In this document: positions 1-7,390 of the stretch, one piece after another
Position numbering within the stretch: position 1 is the first letter of the stretch
How the letters are laid out: the number at the start of each line of letters is the position of its first letter
Origin: Lachnospiraceae bacterium
GTDB lineage: Bacteria; Bacillota_A; Clostridia; Lachnospirales; Lachnospiraceae
NCBI GenBank assembly: GCA_028694115.1
Contig: JAQUUB010000039.1
Location: forward strand, 1-38,390
Length of the DNA stretch: 38,390 bases
Reading direction: 5' to 3'
Translations under genes and position numbers: made by a program
The notes under the pieces: generated by a model
The model's database searches: none
What the model was told of the DNA's origin: nothing
What the model saw: the letters and a program-made list of their open reading frames with translations, nothing else

Positions 1-141
1 AATGTCGTCATTTTGTCAGCAAAATTCTTTAAAAATCAATGGGAATGATGGAATAAATAGAATAAAAACACAAAATATAGTTCCGATAGAAAATATAAAA
101 CACAACATATAGTACAAACTATCGAGTTTGAGTAGAGAACA

Positions 142-184
142 AAGCCCCAAGAATGGCGTATTCACGCGGTTCTTGGGGCTTTTC
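142..184 (+). terminator. Rho-independent terminator
   Basis: The arms AAGCCCCAAGAA (142-153) and TTCTTGGGGCTT (170-181) pair perfectly around a 16-nt loop that has its own GCG/CGC mini-stem, and TTTTC follows. The gene it would end lies left of the window. Confidence 0.8.
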
Positions 185-193
185 TTTGGGGCG

Positions 194-211
194 TGATACC
201 TTTTTGATACC
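194..211. repeat. TGATACC direct-repeat pair, period 11 (left)
   Basis: Two copies of TGATACC (194-200 and 205-211) are separated by TTTT, one helical turn apart. The same layout is found at 24779-24796 with TGATACC, and at 35337-35354 and 35530-35547 with the related 7-mers TGGTACT and TGGTTCT. I infer recombinase-binding or attachment-site sequence; the repeats themselves are seen directly. Confidence 0.5.
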
Positions 212-244
212 TGTTTGTTAAATATAAATAATAAATAAACGAAA

Positions 245-299
245 GAGGAGCCAAGGCATACGCCTTGACTCCTCCAAGTATGTATCCGCAAATACATAC
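245..299 (-). terminator. Tandem hairpins ending the Abi transcript
   Basis: Two stems lie just past the stop of the leftward Abi gene. One is GTATGTAT/ATACATAC (278-285 with 292-299). The other is GAGGAG-CAAGGC with GCCTTG-CTCCTC (245-257 with 262-274). Read on the minus strand, the second stem is followed by a T-rich stretch, as expected for a terminator of the xre-abi operon. Confidence 0.65.
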
Positions 300-347
300 C
301 CCAATTGATATATATAATATACAACATTACAGTAAAATATGCAAGTC

Positions 348-1334
348 TTAAATATAATTTTTTAGTAGTGTTAGCCTTGATGTTAAGTCGGGATGTATTG
401 TAATGTGCGAAATTGGAGTTCCAACTGAATGTAAGTATTCATCATTGAATTTTTCGAATTCTCTTATAAAGGCTTTTATTTCTGTTTTTGAAACACCAAA
501 GAGTTTTAAAAAGTAGCACGTTAATATAAGATAATCCCCTAATGTTTTGAAATTAACATATGGTAATCCAACTTCTAATTTTAAGCATTGTTTCATAGGC
601 GTAGATGGATCCATTTTTCTATAACGAGTATCATATATTACGTCGTTGTGAGCAACTGCATTTCGTAAGTCTTTTAATGCATATACATATTTATATAGGA
701 GTTCTCGGTTAGTATCGCTTGATAAGTTGAGCCCGATTTCTATAGAAATTTTTTCACGCATATCAATGGTCAGGCAAGAAAGCAAGTATCCAAAGTCACC
801 CATAGTTAAAATTTCAAAAATTGTCCAGAGGGGAACATCATTATAATTTATATTATTATAGAAATGTGTAATTTTTGGATTACCTTTGCTATATGCTCGG
901 GTTATAGCAGACTGGATTGTACTTTGTAAACTTAGTTTATTTTTTTGTAACTTCTTTTTTTCCTCTGAAGTGAACGTTGAAGGAGAGTTTTTATAACTGC
1001 TAACTACCTTATCATACATGTCCTGTAAATTGCTGGAATTAATTTCGTTCATGATTGTATCAAGAGCAATATTTTTTAGAGCAGTTTCAATAAACATTAT
1101 TTTACTATAAAATAGAGATTTCAATTTTGTATCGAATTCTAAAGTGGCATATATTTCATCATAGGATGTAAATGGTAGTCTGTATGAAGAATTTTTGAAA
1201 AATCTATACCCCTTGTAGCCATGAAAGTATCCAGTGTTAGTAAGTATTTTTTTTTGCCTGCTTCCAGATATATCTATTCCGTTGCTTCTTAAGTGTCTCA
1301 TTAAACCATCTGTAGTTTTGTAGTTAGGTGCCAT
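348..1334 (-). CDS. Abi_2 (AbiD/AbiF-like) abortive infection protein, HEPN RNase
   Basis: This 328-residue protein resembles the Abi_2 family (AbiD/AbiF), whose members abort phage infection, probably by RNA cleavage. The N-terminus has the family's pattern of a hydrophobic helix-rich start and a 'GYF.GY..F' segment near residues 35-46. The HEPN ribonuclease motif R-x4-H is present as RNAVAH at residues 224-229. I chose the ATG at 1334 because GGAGG lies 8 nt upstream and the start overlaps the TAA of the preceding regulator by one base. A longer start at 1349 lacks a good ribosome binding site. It is cotranscribed with the XRE gene. That layout suggests the regulator controls it or acts as its antidote, which is inference. 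The family call is secure; the biochemical activity is not shown by sequence alone. Confidence 0.82.
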   Translation of the reverse strand: MAPNYKTTDGLMRHLRSNGIDISGSRQKKILTNTGYFHGYKGYRFFKNSSYRLPFTSYDEIYATLEFDTKLKSLFYSKIMFIETALKNIALDTIMNEINSSNLQDMYDKVVSSYKNSPSTFTSEEKKKLQKNKLSLQSTIQSAITRAYSKGNPKITHFYNNINYNDVPLWTIFEILTMGDFGYLLSCLTIDMREKISIEIGLNLSSDTNRELLYKYVYALKDLRNAVAHNDVIYDTRYRKMDPSTPMKQCLKLEVGLPYVNFKTLGDYLILTCYFLKLFGVSKTEIKAFIREFEKFNDEYLHSVGTPISHITIHPDLTSRLTLLKNYI

Positions 1335-1891
1335 TAATCTTTCCTCCATAAAGTTTTCGTCTTACTTTTCCCACAATCATCACAAGTATCCGGCCAATTC
1401 AATTTCCACTCCAAATACGCATCTTCAGTTATCTCTTTCTTTGCTAGCTCCTGTTTTCGAATCATCCATTCCCTCATGAATTCATCAACCAACCCATAAT
1501 TAAACCACATACCGACTGGCGGTTCATCTGGCCAGTAATCATCATTGTCATCATATTGGGCTACCGCCTTTGTGGTGGTTTTTTCTTTTTTATTACTACG
1601 GATAAGAGAGAAAAGATTGATTGCACCGCGGTTATCTTCGTCCAGCCAGAAGAAAGTCTGCATAATATCTTCTGCACTTCCTGGAACTTCGCTAACAAAG
1701 TTCAGGGGATTAATATCCATAGCTTTTGCCATATCTAAAAGCATGTCTTTTTGAGGAACTCTGTAATCGCATTCGTATTGTGCAATACGATTTGCAGCTC
1801 CTTTTTCTTCTAAACCAACAGCAACTCCAAGTTCCTGCTGGGTCATTTTTCTGAGTTTTCGTACAAATTTTATTTTTTTACCAATGGTCAT
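1334..1891 (-). CDS. XRE-family transcriptional regulator
   Basis: The 185-residue protein has a classic N-terminal helix-turn-helix of the Cro/C1 type over about residues 3-60 (IKFVRKLRKMTQQELG...RIAQYE), followed by a linker and an acidic C-terminal part ending in a C-x2-C pair (TCDDCGK). The ATG has AAAGGAG 8 nt upstream. Its own promoter has TTTACT and TATAAT spaced 17 bp, and three TTCGCC/GGCGAA palindromes lie next to it. The simplest reading is an autoregulated repressor that also silences the divergent excisionase-integrase operon, as in many prophages and integrative elements. The gene is immediately upstream of, and one base overlapping, the Abi gene. No LexA-like or ImmA-like protease domain is visible, so how repression would be lifted is unknown. 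Confidence 0.85.
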   Translation of the reverse strand: MTIGKKIKFVRKLRKMTQQELGVAVGLEEKGAANRIAQYECDYRVPQKDMLLDMAKAMDINPLNFVSEVPGSAEDIMQTFFWLDEDNRGAINLFSLIRSNKKEKTTTKAVAQYDDNDDYWPDEPPVGMWFNYGLVDEFMREWMIRKQELAKKEITEDAYLEWKLNWPDTCDDCGKSKTKTLWRKD

Positions 1892-1942
1892 AGTCTGTCT
1901 CCTTTACTGGAATTTAAATAAAAATGAAACCTTATAGGACTT

Positions 1943-1971
1943 ATTATATCTGATAAATGAGATACAGTAAA
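1943..1971 (-). promoter_or_regulatory. Leftward promoter of xre-abi
   Basis: On the minus strand the -35 TTTACT (1966-1971) and -10 TATAAT (1943-1948) are separated by exactly 17 bp. Operator O1 (1980-1995) lies 8 bp upstream of the -35. Confidence 0.7.
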
Positions 1972-1979
1972 TAAAAATG

Positions 1980-2065
1980 TTCGCCTAGAGGCGAAAATAA
2001 TATTGACATTCGCCATGAGGCGAATTATAATAGGTATCACAATAGGACATTCGCCATGAAGCGAA
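1980..2065 (+). promoter_or_regulatory. Rightward promoter with three operator palindromes
   Basis: The -35 TTGACA (2003-2008) and -10 TATAAT (2026-2031) are both perfect consensus with a 17-bp spacer. The spacer is itself an operator, TTCGCC-ATGA-GGCGAA (O2, 2009-2024). Two more copies flank it: O1 TTCGCC-TAGA-GGCGAA (1980-1995) and O3 TTCGCC-ATGA-AGCGAA (2050-2065, one arm base changed). A repressor on O2 would block RNA polymerase directly, so I expect the adjacent XRE protein to keep excisionase and integrase off. Confidence 0.8.
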
Positions 2066-2095
2066 CACTAATACAAACTGAATGAGCGGTACCAT

Positions 2096-2215
2096 ATGTT
2101 AACAGACATTTGCCAAGACCTTCTGATAAGGAAGCGAGCGATGATGACACTCCCAGAATTGGCGGGAATATCTCACACAAGAGCAGGCCCGGGGCGCATA
2201 GCCGAGGTTGATTGA
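2096..2215 (+). CDS. Short HTH-like ORF in the leader (possible remnant)
   Basis: A 39-codon frame starts at ATG 2096. Its middle, roughly residues 12-29 (RKRAMMTLPELAGISHTR), reads like the first two helices of a XRE-type domain and then stops. No convincing ribosome binding site precedes it. It could be a leader peptide or the stub of a truncated regulator; I cannot tell which. Confidence 0.3.
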   Translation: MLTDICQDLLIRKRAMMTLPELAGISHTRAGPGRIAEVD

Positions 2216-2396
2216 AACATCAACAACATATGAATACACAGAACGCCAACGATTTTCCAAACAGGAAAACCGTAGCTATAGCGTGAGTTATAGCACCTGA
2301 TCTAGCTGCAATAGTCCAAACAATAGCCCGGCGGCCGGGGTGGTTCCCCAGGTCCCTAGTTAGATTTTGAAATTTTTAAGCAAAGGAGGTGGACGG
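2216..2396 (+). promoter_or_regulatory. Structured GC-richer leader upstream of the excisionase
   Basis: This untranslated stretch has several short stems: TTTTCC/GGAAAA (2253-2258, 2264-2269), GCTATA/TATAGC (2275-2280, 2289-2294) and CCCGGC/GCCGGG (2327-2332, 2334-2339), followed by GGGG/CCCC (2337-2340, 2346-2349). Its base composition is richer in G and C than its surroundings. It could be a regulatory RNA leader or contain integrase or excisionase binding sites. Confidence 0.35.
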
Positions 2397-2585
2397 ATGG
2401 AAGGAGCAATTTATATTACAGCAGCTGAGATGGCAGAAATGCTTGGCATTTCAAAACCGTATGCGTATAAACTCATCAAACAGATGAATGAAGAGCTTGA
2501 CGCAAAAGGTTTTATTACCATTCCTGGCAAAGTAGCAACTAAGTATTTTGAAGAGAAGTTTTACGGAGTAAGAGTAACAGCGTAA
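2397..2585 (+). CDS. Excisionase-like helix-turn-helix protein
   Basis: This 62-residue protein has a MerR/HTH_17-like fold (ITAAEMAEMLGISKPYAYKL, residues 6-25), in which a winged helix-turn-helix binds DNA. Proteins of this size directly before a tyrosine integrase usually act as excisionases (recombination directionality factors). The ATG at 2397 has AAAGGAGGT 6 nt upstream. A longer in-frame start at 2367 would place this ribosome binding site inside the gene and is unlikely. The integrase begins 15 bases after the stop, so both are likely translated from the same transcript, controlled by the operator-bearing promoter upstream. Role is inferred from size, fold and position. Confidence 0.72.
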   Translation: MEGAIYITAAEMAEMLGISKPYAYKLIKQMNEELDAKGFITIPGKVATKYFEEKFYGVRVTA

Positions 2586-2600
2586 CGAAAGGAGAAATTG

Positions 2601-3695
2601 ATGGCAGCATATAAAGATGAGGAGCGAGGCACATGGTATGTCTCGTTCCATTATTATGATTGGACTGGCAAGAATAAGCGCAAGTTGAAGCGTGGGTTCA
2701 AGACCAGAAGAGAAGCATTAGAGTGGGAACAGCATTTTCGTATGAAGGAAGAAGCTAATTTGGAAATGACTTTTGATGACTTTGTAGAAGCCTATACAAG
2801 AGATATGAAACCCAAATTAAAAGAAAATACTTGGAATACGAAAGAAGCGGTTATTAACAGCAAAATACTTCCTTATTTTAAGGACAAGAAAATGAAAGAT
2901 ATCAAACCAACGGATATTATTCAGTGGCAGAATCAGATGATTAAGCTTAAGAATCCCCAAGGAGCATTATTTAAGCCTACTTATCTGAAAACCATTCAAT
3001 CGGAGCTGAGCGCATTGTTTAATCATGCAGTAAGATTTTATGAATTGAAGGAGAATCCAGTAGTGAAGGCAGGGCCATTGGGAAAAGGGAAAGCAGACGA
3101 AATGCTCTTTTGGACTAAGGAAGAGTATTTGAAATTTATCGAGCAGGTAAAGGACAAACCAGTTTCCTATTATGCGTTTCAGATTCTCTATTGGTGTGGT
3201 CTTCGAATGGGAGAATTACTGGCACTAACACCAGCAGATATTGATATTCCAAAGAGCATGATTCATATCACAAAATCCTATCAGCGAATCAGGGGTAAAG
3301 ATGTTATTACAGATCCAAAGACTCCTAAGAGTAAAAGAGATGTAGTGATTCCTGATTTCTTGCGTGATGAATTGCAGGACTATATGAGTCGATTATATGG
3401 AATTACCAAGAAAGATAGATTGTTTCATATTACAAAAACATATTTACACCATGAAATGGATCGTGGGGCTAAGAAAGCAGGAGTACAGAGAATCAGAATC
3501 CACGACCTGCGCCATAGTCACGTATCACTTTTGATCAATATGGGATTTACAGCGGTAGCTATTGGTTCAAGAGTAGGTCATGAGAGTTCGGATATAACTT
3601 TCCGCTATGCACATATGTTTCCAAGTGAGCAAAAGCAGATGGCAACCATGTTAAATGATGCATTTGTGATGACAGATAAGGAAGGTGATGAATAA
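2601..3695 (+). CDS. int: Tyrosine recombinase (site-specific integrase)
   Basis: This 364-residue integrase would catalyse insertion and excision of the element. It has an N-terminal arm-binding domain (residues 1-50, with the typical W-x-V-x-F and GFKTRREA segments), a core-binding SAM-like domain (about 56-150), and a catalytic domain with a full set of active-site residues: R202 (GLRMGE), a lysine in the PKTPKSKR turn (240-246), H301 and R304 (HDLRH), H327 (GHES) and the nucleophile Y336 (RYAH). The ATG at 2601 follows AAAGGAG by 6 nt; a TTG three bases earlier is less likely. It ends one base into the next gene's ATG. It resembles Tn916/phage-type integrases of Firmicutes. It looks intact and functional. 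Confidence 0.95.
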   Translation: MAAYKDEERGTWYVSFHYYDWTGKNKRKLKRGFKTRREALEWEQHFRMKEEANLEMTFDDFVEAYTRDMKPKLKENTWNTKEAVINSKILPYFKDKKMKDIKPTDIIQWQNQMIKLKNPQGALFKPTYLKTIQSELSALFNHAVRFYELKENPVVKAGPLGKGKADEMLFWTKEEYLKFIEQVKDKPVSYYAFQILYWCGLRMGELLALTPADIDIPKSMIHITKSYQRIRGKDVITDPKTPKSKRDVVIPDFLRDELQDYMSRLYGITKKDRLFHITKTYLHHEMDRGAKKAGVQRIRIHDLRHSHVSLLINMGFTAVAIGSRVGHESSDITFRYAHMFPSEQKQMATMLNDAFVMTDKEGDE

Positions 3696-4090
3696 TGCCA
3701 GGAGTTCATAAGAATCCAACAATCAGTTTTCGTATCTCTGATTACGAGAGAAGAGAAATTGAAGCAAAGATTAAGGCAAGTGGAATGTTGAAAAAAGATT
3801 ATTTTGTTCGTTCCTGTATTTATAACCATGTGTGTGTTGTTGGTAAGAAGGAGACGGTATATGTGCTGGTTGAGGAGTTGCAGAAAATGCAACAAATTCT
3901 TCATCAGTTGCATGAGCAGATAATGTCGGAGAATATTCAGAGAACCAGTGAAGAAATACAGGAATTACAGCTGGACTATGAATATATGTTAAAAGCCATT
4001 TTATGGATGCTTGAAGGTGCAAGATATTTGTGGGAAGGAAAAAGTACAGCAGGGAAGGAGAGTGAGAATTGTGGAGGAAACAAAAGTTGA
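3695..4090 (+). CDS. Ribbon-helix-helix MobC-like accessory protein
   Basis: This 131-residue protein begins with a strand-helix-helix segment (NPTISFRISDYERREIEAK, residues 7-25) followed by 'SGMLKKDYFVRSCI', the pattern seen in MobC-like and other ribbon-helix-helix DNA-binding proteins of mobile elements. A glutamine/glutamate-rich helical part (about 60-115) looks coiled-coil. The start overlaps the integrase stop (TAATG), so translation is coupled. A second, more typical MobC lies at 7449, so this one may regulate the integrase/rep region or bind an origin rather than help the relaxase. The fold call is good; the role is open. Confidence 0.65.
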   Translation: MPGVHKNPTISFRISDYERREIEAKIKASGMLKKDYFVRSCIYNHVCVVGKKETVYVLVEELQKMQQILHQLHEQIMSENIQRTSEEIQELQLDYEYMLKAILWMLEGARYLWEGKSTAGKESENCGGNKS

Positions 4091-5057
4091 ACTAAAGATG
4101 ATTAATATGGCAGATGTTCAGGCGAGTTCCATTGATTGGCTTTGGTATCCATTTATTCCATATGGAAAACTTACCATCATTCAGGGTGATCCTGGAGATG
4201 GTAAAAGTACTTTGGTGCTGAACATAGCTGCGAGGCTATCAAAGGGAGAAGGTCTTGATGATGAAATGAAGCCTACAGAGCCAATAAATGTAATTTACCA
4301 AACAGCAGAGGATGGTTTGGCTGACACTGTGAAGCCTAGACTAGAACTTGCTGGAGCCGATTGTAGTCGAATTTCTATTATAGATGAAAGTGAAAAATCA
4401 GTATCTATGGTAGATGAGCGATTAGAGGAAGCCATAATGAAGCAACAAGCAAAACTGCTTATGCTAGATCCAATTCAAGCATATCTCGGTGGTGGCACAG
4501 ATATGAACCGTGCAAATGAAGCTCGTGATATGACCAAAAAGCTTGGAGCATTAGCTGAGAAAACGGGGTGCGCCATTGTTCTTATCGGTCATATGAACAA
4601 AGGTGGTGGAGCAAAAGCGGCGTATCGTGGTATGGGTTCTATAGATTTCTTTGCAGTTGCGAGAAGCGTTATTCTAGTTGGGCGAATCGAAGGGCAGGAA
4701 CAAATGAGGGCAGTGATTCAGATTAAGAATAACTTAGCTGCATTTGGACATGCCAAAGCATTTGCCCTTGAAGAAGATGGTTTTTGTTGGGTAGGTGATT
4801 ATGATATTACAGCAGATGAAGTACTTGGTGGGATTGTTCCAAAAGCAAATAAATTGGAGCAGGCAAAGCAGTTACTGAAAGATTTGAGCGCAGACAAAAC
4901 CATGATGCCAAGTAGTGAAATTATGGATATTGCCTCAGGTGAAGGAATTTCCAAGAGAACTTTGGAAAGTGCCAAGAAGGAATTAGGAATTAAAGCAAAG
5001 CGATTCAACAATATCTGGTATTGGGATTTGAAGCACGAGGTTTCGAATGAGTATTGA
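4071..5057 (+). CDS. RepA-like AAA_25 (RecA-fold) ATPase
   Basis: This protein of about 328 residues belongs to the RecA-fold ATPases of the RepA/AAA_25 type, which act as replicative hexameric helicases or DNA-processing motors on plasmids and integrative elements. The Walker A motif GDPGDGKST is at residues 39-47, the Walker B-like LMLDP near 130-134, and a later 'VLIGHMNKG' corresponds to the family's sensor region. The C-terminal 60 residues look like a winged helix (SEIMDIASGEGISKRTLESA). I chose GTG 4071, preceded by GGGAAGGAG at a 10-nt spacing; an ATG at 4011 would give an 80-base overlap with the previous gene. A repeat-rich 105-bp region follows directly and may be its target. Confidence 0.82.
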   Translation: MEETKVELKMINMADVQASSIDWLWYPFIPYGKLTIIQGDPGDGKSTLVLNIAARLSKGEGLDDEMKPTEPINVIYQTAEDGLADTVKPRLELAGADCSRISIIDESEKSVSMVDERLEEAIMKQQAKLLMLDPIQAYLGGGTDMNRANEARDMTKKLGALAEKTGCAIVLIGHMNKGGGAKAAYRGMGSIDFFAVARSVILVGRIEGQEQMRAVIQIKNNLAAFGHAKAFALEEDGFCWVGDYDITADEVLGGIVPKANKLEQAKQLLKDLSADKTMMPSSEIMDIASGEGISKRTLESAKKELGIKAKRFNNIWYWDLKHEVSNEY

Positions 5058-5061
5058 TGTT

Positions 5062-5166
5062 AAGACCGCAACATTGCAAAGTATCAGATTTTACGGTCTT
5101 AAATTTGCGGTGTTTCACATGATTGCAAGGTTGCAAACACAATAGGCTTTGCGGTGTTGCGGTCTT
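5062..5166. repeat. Repeat cluster after the RepA-like gene, possible replication origin
   Basis: AAGACCGCAACA (5062-5073) is a perfect 12-bp inverted repeat of TGTTGCGGTCTT (5155-5166). Inside are a direct repeat of TTTGCGGTGTT (5104-5114, 5148-5158), CGGTCTT (5094-5100, 5160-5166) and several TTGCAA copies (about 5075, 5123, 5131). Iteron-like clusters beside a rep gene often are origins. The alternative is a large hairpin regulating the next gene. Confidence 0.45.
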
Positions 5167-5196
5167 GCAGATTAGAAAAGAAAGGATGTATGTGTC

Positions 5197-5577
5197 ATGA
5201 AGGAAGAAACAATATTTGAGAAGTTGGGGATAGAGTATCAGGAGATAGACGGGATTTTTTATCCTATTTTATCTGTTCCATCGGAGGATAGTCAGTGCCT
5301 TAATGTTGGGAAATATGGTCGTATGTGGATTGAGCATATTAAGATAACTTACCCACAGCGATATCGCAGTCTGGTGCGCTTTGGAGAATTACAGGAGCGA
5401 GCGGAAATGGTTAATGAAACAGCATATGAGTTATTAGAAGATATTGAAATCAGATGGCTGAATAAGCATAGACCAAAGAATCCGAATTCCTTTATCGAGC
5501 AATTACACCTTCGCAACCAGGCGCGAATGATGGCAGAGGAAGTTGTGCTTCATGATGTAGTCAGACAGTTTCACTAA
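5197..5577 (+). CDS. tnpV: TnpV family protein
   Basis: This 126-residue protein matches the TnpV family known from Clostridial transposons such as Tn4451, whose function is not established. Typical features are the N-terminal 'FEKLGIEYQEIDGIFYP' type start, a central 'GKYGRMWIEHIK' segment (about 44-55), and a helical C-terminus. The ATG at 5197 is preceded by GAAAGGATG. It sits between the RepA-like gene with its repeats and the ParM-like gene, a common order in mobilizable elements of gut Firmicutes. I recognise the family by overall pattern, and its role here is unknown. Confidence 0.75.
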   Translation: MKEETIFEKLGIEYQEIDGIFYPILSVPSEDSQCLNVGKYGRMWIEHIKITYPQRYRSLVRFGELQERAEMVNETAYELLEDIEIRWLNKHRPKNPNSFIEQLHLRNQARMMAEEVVLHDVVRQFH

Positions 5578-5609
5578 AATTAGCAAACACAAGAAAGAGA
5601 GGATTTTTT

Positions 5610-6539
5610 ATGAATCAATATAGAGTAGATGGGAGCCTGATTATTGCTGTAGATCACGGTTTCGGAAATATGAAAACAGCAAATATAGTATTTAGCAATG
5701 GAATGGCGATATATGACACAGAGCCAATTATGAGCAGAGATTATCTGTTCTTTGAGGAAAAGTATTATGTGCTAAATCAGGGGCATAAGCCATATGCATC
5801 TGAAAAAATTAACGATGATGATTTTTATATTCTTACCGTTGCAGCGATTGCAAAGGAACTTCGACTAAGAGGAATTACAAGAGAGCGAGTTCACCTTGCA
5901 GTAGGGTTACCACTGAAATGGAGAGACGTACAGCAGGAGGAATTCAAGAAGTATTTGCTACGAAATAAGCAAGTGGAATTTACCTATTGTGGAAGCAAAT
6001 ATTTTGTAGACATCACTGGATGCAGTGTAATGCCACAATGTTATGCTGCTGTGGCAGAAAAGTTAGGTTCTTATCATGGACTTAATATGTTGGCTGACAT
6101 TGGAAATGGAACCATGAATGTTATGTATCTTCAGGATGGTAGAACCATTGAGAAAAAGATGTGGACGGAAATCCTTGGCGTGAAACAATGCGCTTTGCTG
6201 ATTCATGATGCAGTGCTCAATAAGTTTCAGGTAGAACTGGATGAAAGCCTGTTAAATTCCTATCTCATGAAGGGAAGAGCCGATGTGGATGAAGAATATT
6301 TGATGTTTATGGAAGAGACAGCAAAGACCTATGTGCAAAGTATTTTCTTGAAATTAAAGGAGCTTGGCTATAATTCAAAACTGATGAAACTGCATTTTAT
6401 GGGTGGTGGAGCAAAGCTGGTAGAGTTATTTGGAGAGTATGAATCGGCAAGAGTATCTTTTAATCATGACATTTGTTCCAATGCCAAAGGCTTTGAGTAT
6501 TTCTGCTATCTTGCAATGCGTAAACAAAGACGTGCTTAG
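5610..6539 (+). CDS. parM: ParM/StbA-like actin-type plasmid segregation ATPase
   Basis: This 309-residue protein has the actin-fold signature of ParM/StbA proteins, which polymerise to push replicated DNA molecules apart. Phosphate-1 loop: VDHGFGNMKT (14-23). Phosphate-2 loop: ADIGNGTMN (about 162-170). Adenosine loop: MGGGAK (about 263-268). Length is usual for the family. The start has GAAAGAGAGG upstream. The gene 17 bp downstream is a plausible partner (ParR-like adaptor). Presence of a segregation system, together with the RepA-like ATPase, suggests the element has a replicating extrachromosomal stage. That is inference from content. Confidence 0.85.
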   Translation: MNQYRVDGSLIIAVDHGFGNMKTANIVFSNGMAIYDTEPIMSRDYLFFEEKYYVLNQGHKPYASEKINDDDFYILTVAAIAKELRLRGITRERVHLAVGLPLKWRDVQQEEFKKYLLRNKQVEFTYCGSKYFVDITGCSVMPQCYAAVAEKLGSYHGLNMLADIGNGTMNVMYLQDGRTIEKKMWTEILGVKQCALLIHDAVLNKFQVELDESLLNSYLMKGRADVDEEYLMFMEETAKTYVQSIFLKLKELGYNSKLMKLHFMGGGAKLVELFGEYESARVSFNHDICSNAKGFEYFCYLAMRKQRRA

Positions 6540-6556
6540 GAAGGGAGTTGGGGCAA

Positions 6557-7036
6557 ATGAAGGATATAGAGCAAAAGACAGTTCGATTCTATGCCAATAA
6601 TCCTAAGCATAAGGAGGCATGGGAGTATCTTCACCAGCTGGATAAGGATATTTGTTCCTCACAGCAGGATTTTATAATCGATGCAATTAACAGCTATTAT
6701 CACAAGATGGCAGATTTAAAAGATGATCCTTATCTGGAGACACGAGAGCGTGAAGAAGAATTTATCAAGCGGATTACAAATGGCGTGATGGAGCAATTAA
6801 CAGCAGATCTTCCGAAGGTAGTTGGTGGATTTTTGATTGGTCTGCTGGCTGGAGAAACAGATGATGTGTCATCAATTGGGAGAACACTTGCAGAGAAGTA
6901 TAGAGGTGTTGCTGCTGATGAGAAGGCTATTGCCACTTTGACTACTACAAATGAAAAGGAAACTGAAATCAAAGCTGATATCAGTGAAGTGGAAGTTGCT
7001 GACAATGAGTACTTGGATTTGGACAATATTTTCTAA
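6557..7036 (+). CDS. Putative ParR-like partner of the ParM protein
   Basis: This 159-residue protein follows the ParM-like gene by 17 bp. Residues 1-50 (VRFYANNPKHKEAWEYLHQLD, then 'SSQQDFIIDAINSYY') resemble a ribbon-helix-helix DNA-binding domain of the sort found in ParR adaptors that tie ParM filaments to a centromere. The rest is a helical segment and a glutamate/threonine-rich tail ending in acidic 'NEYLDLDNIF', which could be the ParM-binding tail. I start at ATG 6557, with AAGGGAG 9 nt upstream, rather than a TTG at 6548. A terminator follows 35 bases after the stop. The partner role is inferred from position and shape. Confidence 0.6.
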   Translation: MKDIEQKTVRFYANNPKHKEAWEYLHQLDKDICSSQQDFIIDAINSYYHKMADLKDDPYLETREREEEFIKRITNGVMEQLTADLPKVVGGFLIGLLAGETDDVSSIGRTLAEKYRGVAADEKAIATLTTTNEKETEIKADISEVEVADNEYLDLDNIF

Positions 7037-7070
7037 AAGAAATCAGAAATGAAATCACTTGTGAAAAGAT

Positions 7071-7142
7071 GACATCATGAAAAAGCCAGTCTGAAATCAG
7101 AAATTACTGATGAAATGACTGGTGTCAGATGTCTTTTTTTTT
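7071..7142 (+). terminator. Rho-independent terminator after the parM operon
   Basis: A compound stem forms from GACATC/GATGTC (7071-7076, 7128-7133), CCAGTC/GACTGG (7086-7091, 7117-7122) and ATCAG/CTGAT (7096-7100, 7107-7111), followed by nine Ts (7134-7142). Confidence 0.8.
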
Positions 7143-7219
7143 GCAATCAGAAGAGGCTGATAGATTTCATTTCTGATATTTTTATGCTTTTGGTAAATAT
7201 CATAAGTGTAATTTTATTG

Positions 7220-7345
7220 TATATTATATCGCCCACTGCGGTGGGCAAAATATCGGGTGCAGGTGCTCCTGCCAAGACGTCCGCTGTTGCGGATGGGAAA
7301 AGTGCTACCTTTTCCGTATCTTGCAAACCCTGTGAACCGTACTAA
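7220..7345. other. Hairpin-rich region before mobC, candidate oriT
   Basis: Three GC-rich stems follow each other: GCCCAC-TGCG-GTGGGC (7231-7246), TCCGC/GCGGA (about 7280-7295) and GGAAAA/TTTTCC (about 7297-7316). They lie in the non-coding gap (7037-7448) between the terminator and mobC, where origins of transfer usually sit in MobC/relaxase elements. No nic site was identified, so this rests on location and structure. Confidence 0.42.
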
Positions 7346-7390
7346 GAGAATTACTTTGGCATTAGCCAGGGAAGAAAGGAGATAAAGACA

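Larger units (their letters stand above)
1..347. other. Non-coding left flank with terminators and repeat pair
   Basis: No gene is supported in this stretch. It is very AT-rich, and the only open frame is an artefact of the hairpins on the minus strand. It holds a terminator (142-184), a TGATACC direct-repeat pair (194-211), and two hairpins (245-274 and 278-299) just downstream of the leftward Abi gene. The first 140 bases show nothing I recognise. Confidence 0.6.

Noticed and set aside
16..327. Minus-strand frame of 103 codons
   Set aside because: It runs through the terminator hairpins and has no coding features.
1545..1754. Plus-strand frames opposite the XRE gene
   Set aside because: Shadow of the minus-strand regulator, which has ribosome binding site, promoter and domain.
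1980..2065. CRISPR-like repeat array
   Set aside because: Three palindromes at irregular distances (13 and 25 bp apart) over promoters fit operators, not a repeat-spacer array.
4799..5011. Minus-strand frames opposite the ATPase
   Set aside because: Codon mirror of a well-supported + strand gene.
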